Below, one piece after another: positions 6,007-7,040 of a stretch of 7,040 nucleotides of DNA. Both the position numbers and the translations under genes were made by a program. Every line of letters begins with the position of its first letter. The stretch's first letter is position 1. The notes beneath the pieces were generated by a model. That model worked only from the letters and a program-made list of their open reading frames with translations. It made no database searches and was not told the DNA's origin. Origin of the DNA: an uncultured Solirubrobacter sp. (lineage in GTDB: Bacteria > Actinomycetota > Thermoleophilia > Solirubrobacterales > Solirubrobacteraceae); NCBI GenBank assembly GCA_937871635.1, contig CALMNS010000767.1:1-7040 (forward strand). The letters run 5' to 3'.

Positions 6007-6639
6007 ATCGCCGTCCTGAGCCGCCGAGGAGACCTCGACCCCGAACTGTCCGGCCTCTTCGAGGCGTCCGGTCGCAACGCGCAGCGCGGCGCCGAGCTGA
6101 TGCGCGACATGCTGGCGGACTTCCCAGAGCAGGCCGGCCTCGCGCGCGAGATCCTCGACTGCGAGCACGAGGGCGACCGCATCGCCCACGACATCCTGCA
6201 CCGGTTCGCCGACCGCGAGTCGCGGCTGCCGTTCGACTCCGCCGACGCGCACGCGCTGACCAGCGCGCTCGACGACATCATCGACTTCACCGAGGAGGCG
6301 GCCGACCGGCTCGTCCTCTACCGCGTCGAGGCGCCGATGGAGCAGGCCCAGGCCCTCACCACCGTGCTGGTGGACGCCACCACCCAGGTGGCGGCCGCCC
6401 TCTGCGGCCTGGGCGGCGGCGACGACCTCTCCGTCCAGCTCGTGGAGATCCACCGGCTCGAGAACGAGGGTGACCGCCTGGTCCGCTCGGCGACCGCCTC
6501 GCTGTTCGAGGACGGGATCGACCCGATGACCGTCATCCGCTGGAAGGACATCTTCGACTCCCTCGAGCACGCGATCGACGCGTGCGAGACGGTCGCCCAC
6601 GTGCTCGAGGGGATCGGGCTCAAGCGCCGGCGGCGCTGA
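6007..6639 (+). CDS. DUF47 family PhoU-like protein, start codon unclear
   Basis: The frame encodes a helical PhoU-like protein of the DUF47 family, about 210 residues if counted from 6007, the usual family size. Paired acidic motifs are CEHEGDRIAHDI (52-63) and RLENEGDRLVRS (150-161), each followed by a helical segment: LDDIIDFTEEAAD (88-100) and FDSLEHAIDACETVAHV (183-199). It ends in a basic tail, KRRRR. Family-like sequence (LFEASGRNAQRGAELMRDML) extends well upstream of the first ATG (6100, residue 32). Yet no ATG, GTG or TTG occurs in frame between the TGA at 5950 and that ATG. The alignable start falls at ATC 6007, or CTG 6016. DUF47 genes usually sit beside a Pit phosphate transporter gene, where they are thought to modulate it; none is seen here. 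Adjacency to pst and a PHO box suggests a phosphate role. Starting at 6100 would remove the first helix. Confidence 0.85.
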   Translation: MAVLSRRGDLDPELSGLFEASGRNAQRGAELMRDMLADFPEQAGLAREILDCEHEGDRIAHDILHRFADRESRLPFDSADAHALTSALDDIIDFTEEAADRLVLYRVEAPMEQAQALTTVLVDATTQVAAALCGLGGGDDLSVQLVEIHRLENEGDRLVRSATASLFEDGIDPMTVIRWKDIFDSLEHAIDACETVAHVLEGIGLKRRRR

Positions 6640-6650
6640 GCCCTCCGTAG

Positions 6651-6818
6651 CTAGTACGCGTGGCCGCAAGTTCTGGCCGGAACCTGGCTCGCGGCTGGGC
6701 GTGGCTGACGGTCGCCGCCGCCCGGCTGCATATCGGCATACGTAGGCGGGTGGCGGCGGCCGTCAGGCGCGTCCAGACGCCGCCAGGGCCGCCCAGAACT
6801 TACGGACGCGCGTACTAG
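6651..6818. repeat. 168-bp near-perfect palindrome, MITE-like element or long hairpin
   Basis: The ends CTAGTACGCG (6651-6660) and CGCGTACTAG (6809-6818) are exact inverted repeats, and complementarity continues to a CGGC loop at 6734-6737. Segment 6651-6680 pairs with 6789-6818 at about 27 of 30 positions. Segment 6691-6733 pairs with 6738-6780 at about 39 of 43, counting G-U pairs. A short irregular stretch separates them, with AAGTTCTGG/CCAGAACTT at 6668-6676 and 6793-6801 as the clearest inner block. CTA before and TAG after the GTACGCG core would fit insertion at CTAG with TA duplication, as known for the IS630 family. No coding sequence lies inside. It sits between convergent genes, followed by TTTCTCC, so it may also act as a terminator. 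Confidence 0.85.
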
Positions 6819-7040
6819 TTTCTCCGCGCCGCCTTGGCCCGGCCCGCGGCGTCCTTGAGGCGCCGGGCCTCGTCCTGGGCGGTGAGCGCCTCCTCGCGCC
6901 CGTCGAGCGCCTCGGCCTCGCGGTCGAGCTGCTCGAGGCGCTCGCGCTGCGCCTGCTCCCGGATGGTGTCCTCCTTGGCCTGGACCGCGCGATCGGAGGC
7001 CTCCTTGCGTCGGCGCTCGGTCTCGGCCGCCTTGCGGCGG
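6815..7040 (-). CDS. Partial gene: C-terminal coiled-coil segment of a highly charged protein
   Basis: Only the last 74 residues are in the window; the frame enters from beyond base 7040 and ends at a TAG (6817-6815). The sequence is almost all Ala, Arg, Glu, Lys, Asp, Gln and Leu, with phrases such as ETERRRKEASDRA (6-18) and REQAQRERLEQLDREAEALD (27-46), and it should form a long helix or coiled coil. It has no signal peptide, hydrophobic segment or catalytic motif, so no function can be assigned. The TAG and the preceding Asn codon lie at the edge of the 168-bp palindrome, so the present C-terminus may have been set by that element. The gene is convergent with the DUF47 gene. The composition and strong GC third-position bias support coding. 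Confidence 0.65.
   Translation of the reverse strand, partial: RRKAAETERRRKEASDRAVQAKEDTIREQAQRERLEQLDREAEALDGREEALTAQDEARRLKDAAGRAKAARRN

Noticed and set aside
5851..6669. A 272-codon minus-strand open frame over the DUF47 gene and the divergent promoter region
   Set aside because: It lies antisense to the DUF47 motifs and crosses the PHO-box array and the start of the winged-helix gene; no domain is recognisable.
6651..6818. CRISPR repeat or tRNA-like gene in the intergenic region
   Set aside because: There is only one long inverted repeat, no regularly spaced direct repeats, and no cloverleaf with tRNA consensus bases.

Overview
The window is very GC-rich, and codon third positions are almost all G or C. 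This fits a high-GC actinobacterium. The lipoprotein style (PstS with an acidic, poly-glycine linker after the lipid cysteine) is compatible with Thermoleophilia/Solirubrobacterales, but that placement is a guess from style and not shown by a marker gene.

Most of the window is one phosphate-response locus on the minus strand. Reading in the direction of transcription, it holds pstS (5467-4499), pstC (4491-3526), pstA (3526-2621), pstB (2611-1712) and phoU (1699-1016). These are tightly packed, with junctions of a 1-base overlap or 7-12 bases. After a 109-base gap comes an OmpR/PhoB-type response regulator (906 to beyond base 1) that appears to have its own promoter. Upstream of pstS, on the same strand, lies a small gene (5891-5577) encoding only an OmpR-type winged-helix DNA-binding domain, with no receiver. 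Divergent from it is a DUF47/PhoU-like gene (about 6007-6639, plus strand).

Two four-unit arrays of 11-bp direct repeats (consensus TTCAC on the minus strand) look like PHO boxes. One lies before pstS (5526-5569). The other lies between the small winged-helix gene and the DUF47 gene (5921-5964). Together they tie the regulator, the high-affinity Pst importer, PhoU, the orphan DNA-binding domain and the DUF47 protein into one probable phosphate regulon.

Beyond the DUF47 gene is a 168-bp near-perfect palindrome (6651-6818) with CTAG at both ends. It can form a hairpin of about 70 base pairs, and it supplies the stop codon of a convergent, partial coiled-coil gene (7040-6815).

The core pst operon is ordinary. 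The parts worth a second look are the orphan winged-helix protein between two PHO-box arrays, the missing canonical start codon of the DUF47 gene, the altered acidic pocket and Gly/Ala tail of the response regulator, and the long palindrome. No gene-free stretch exceeds 300 bases.
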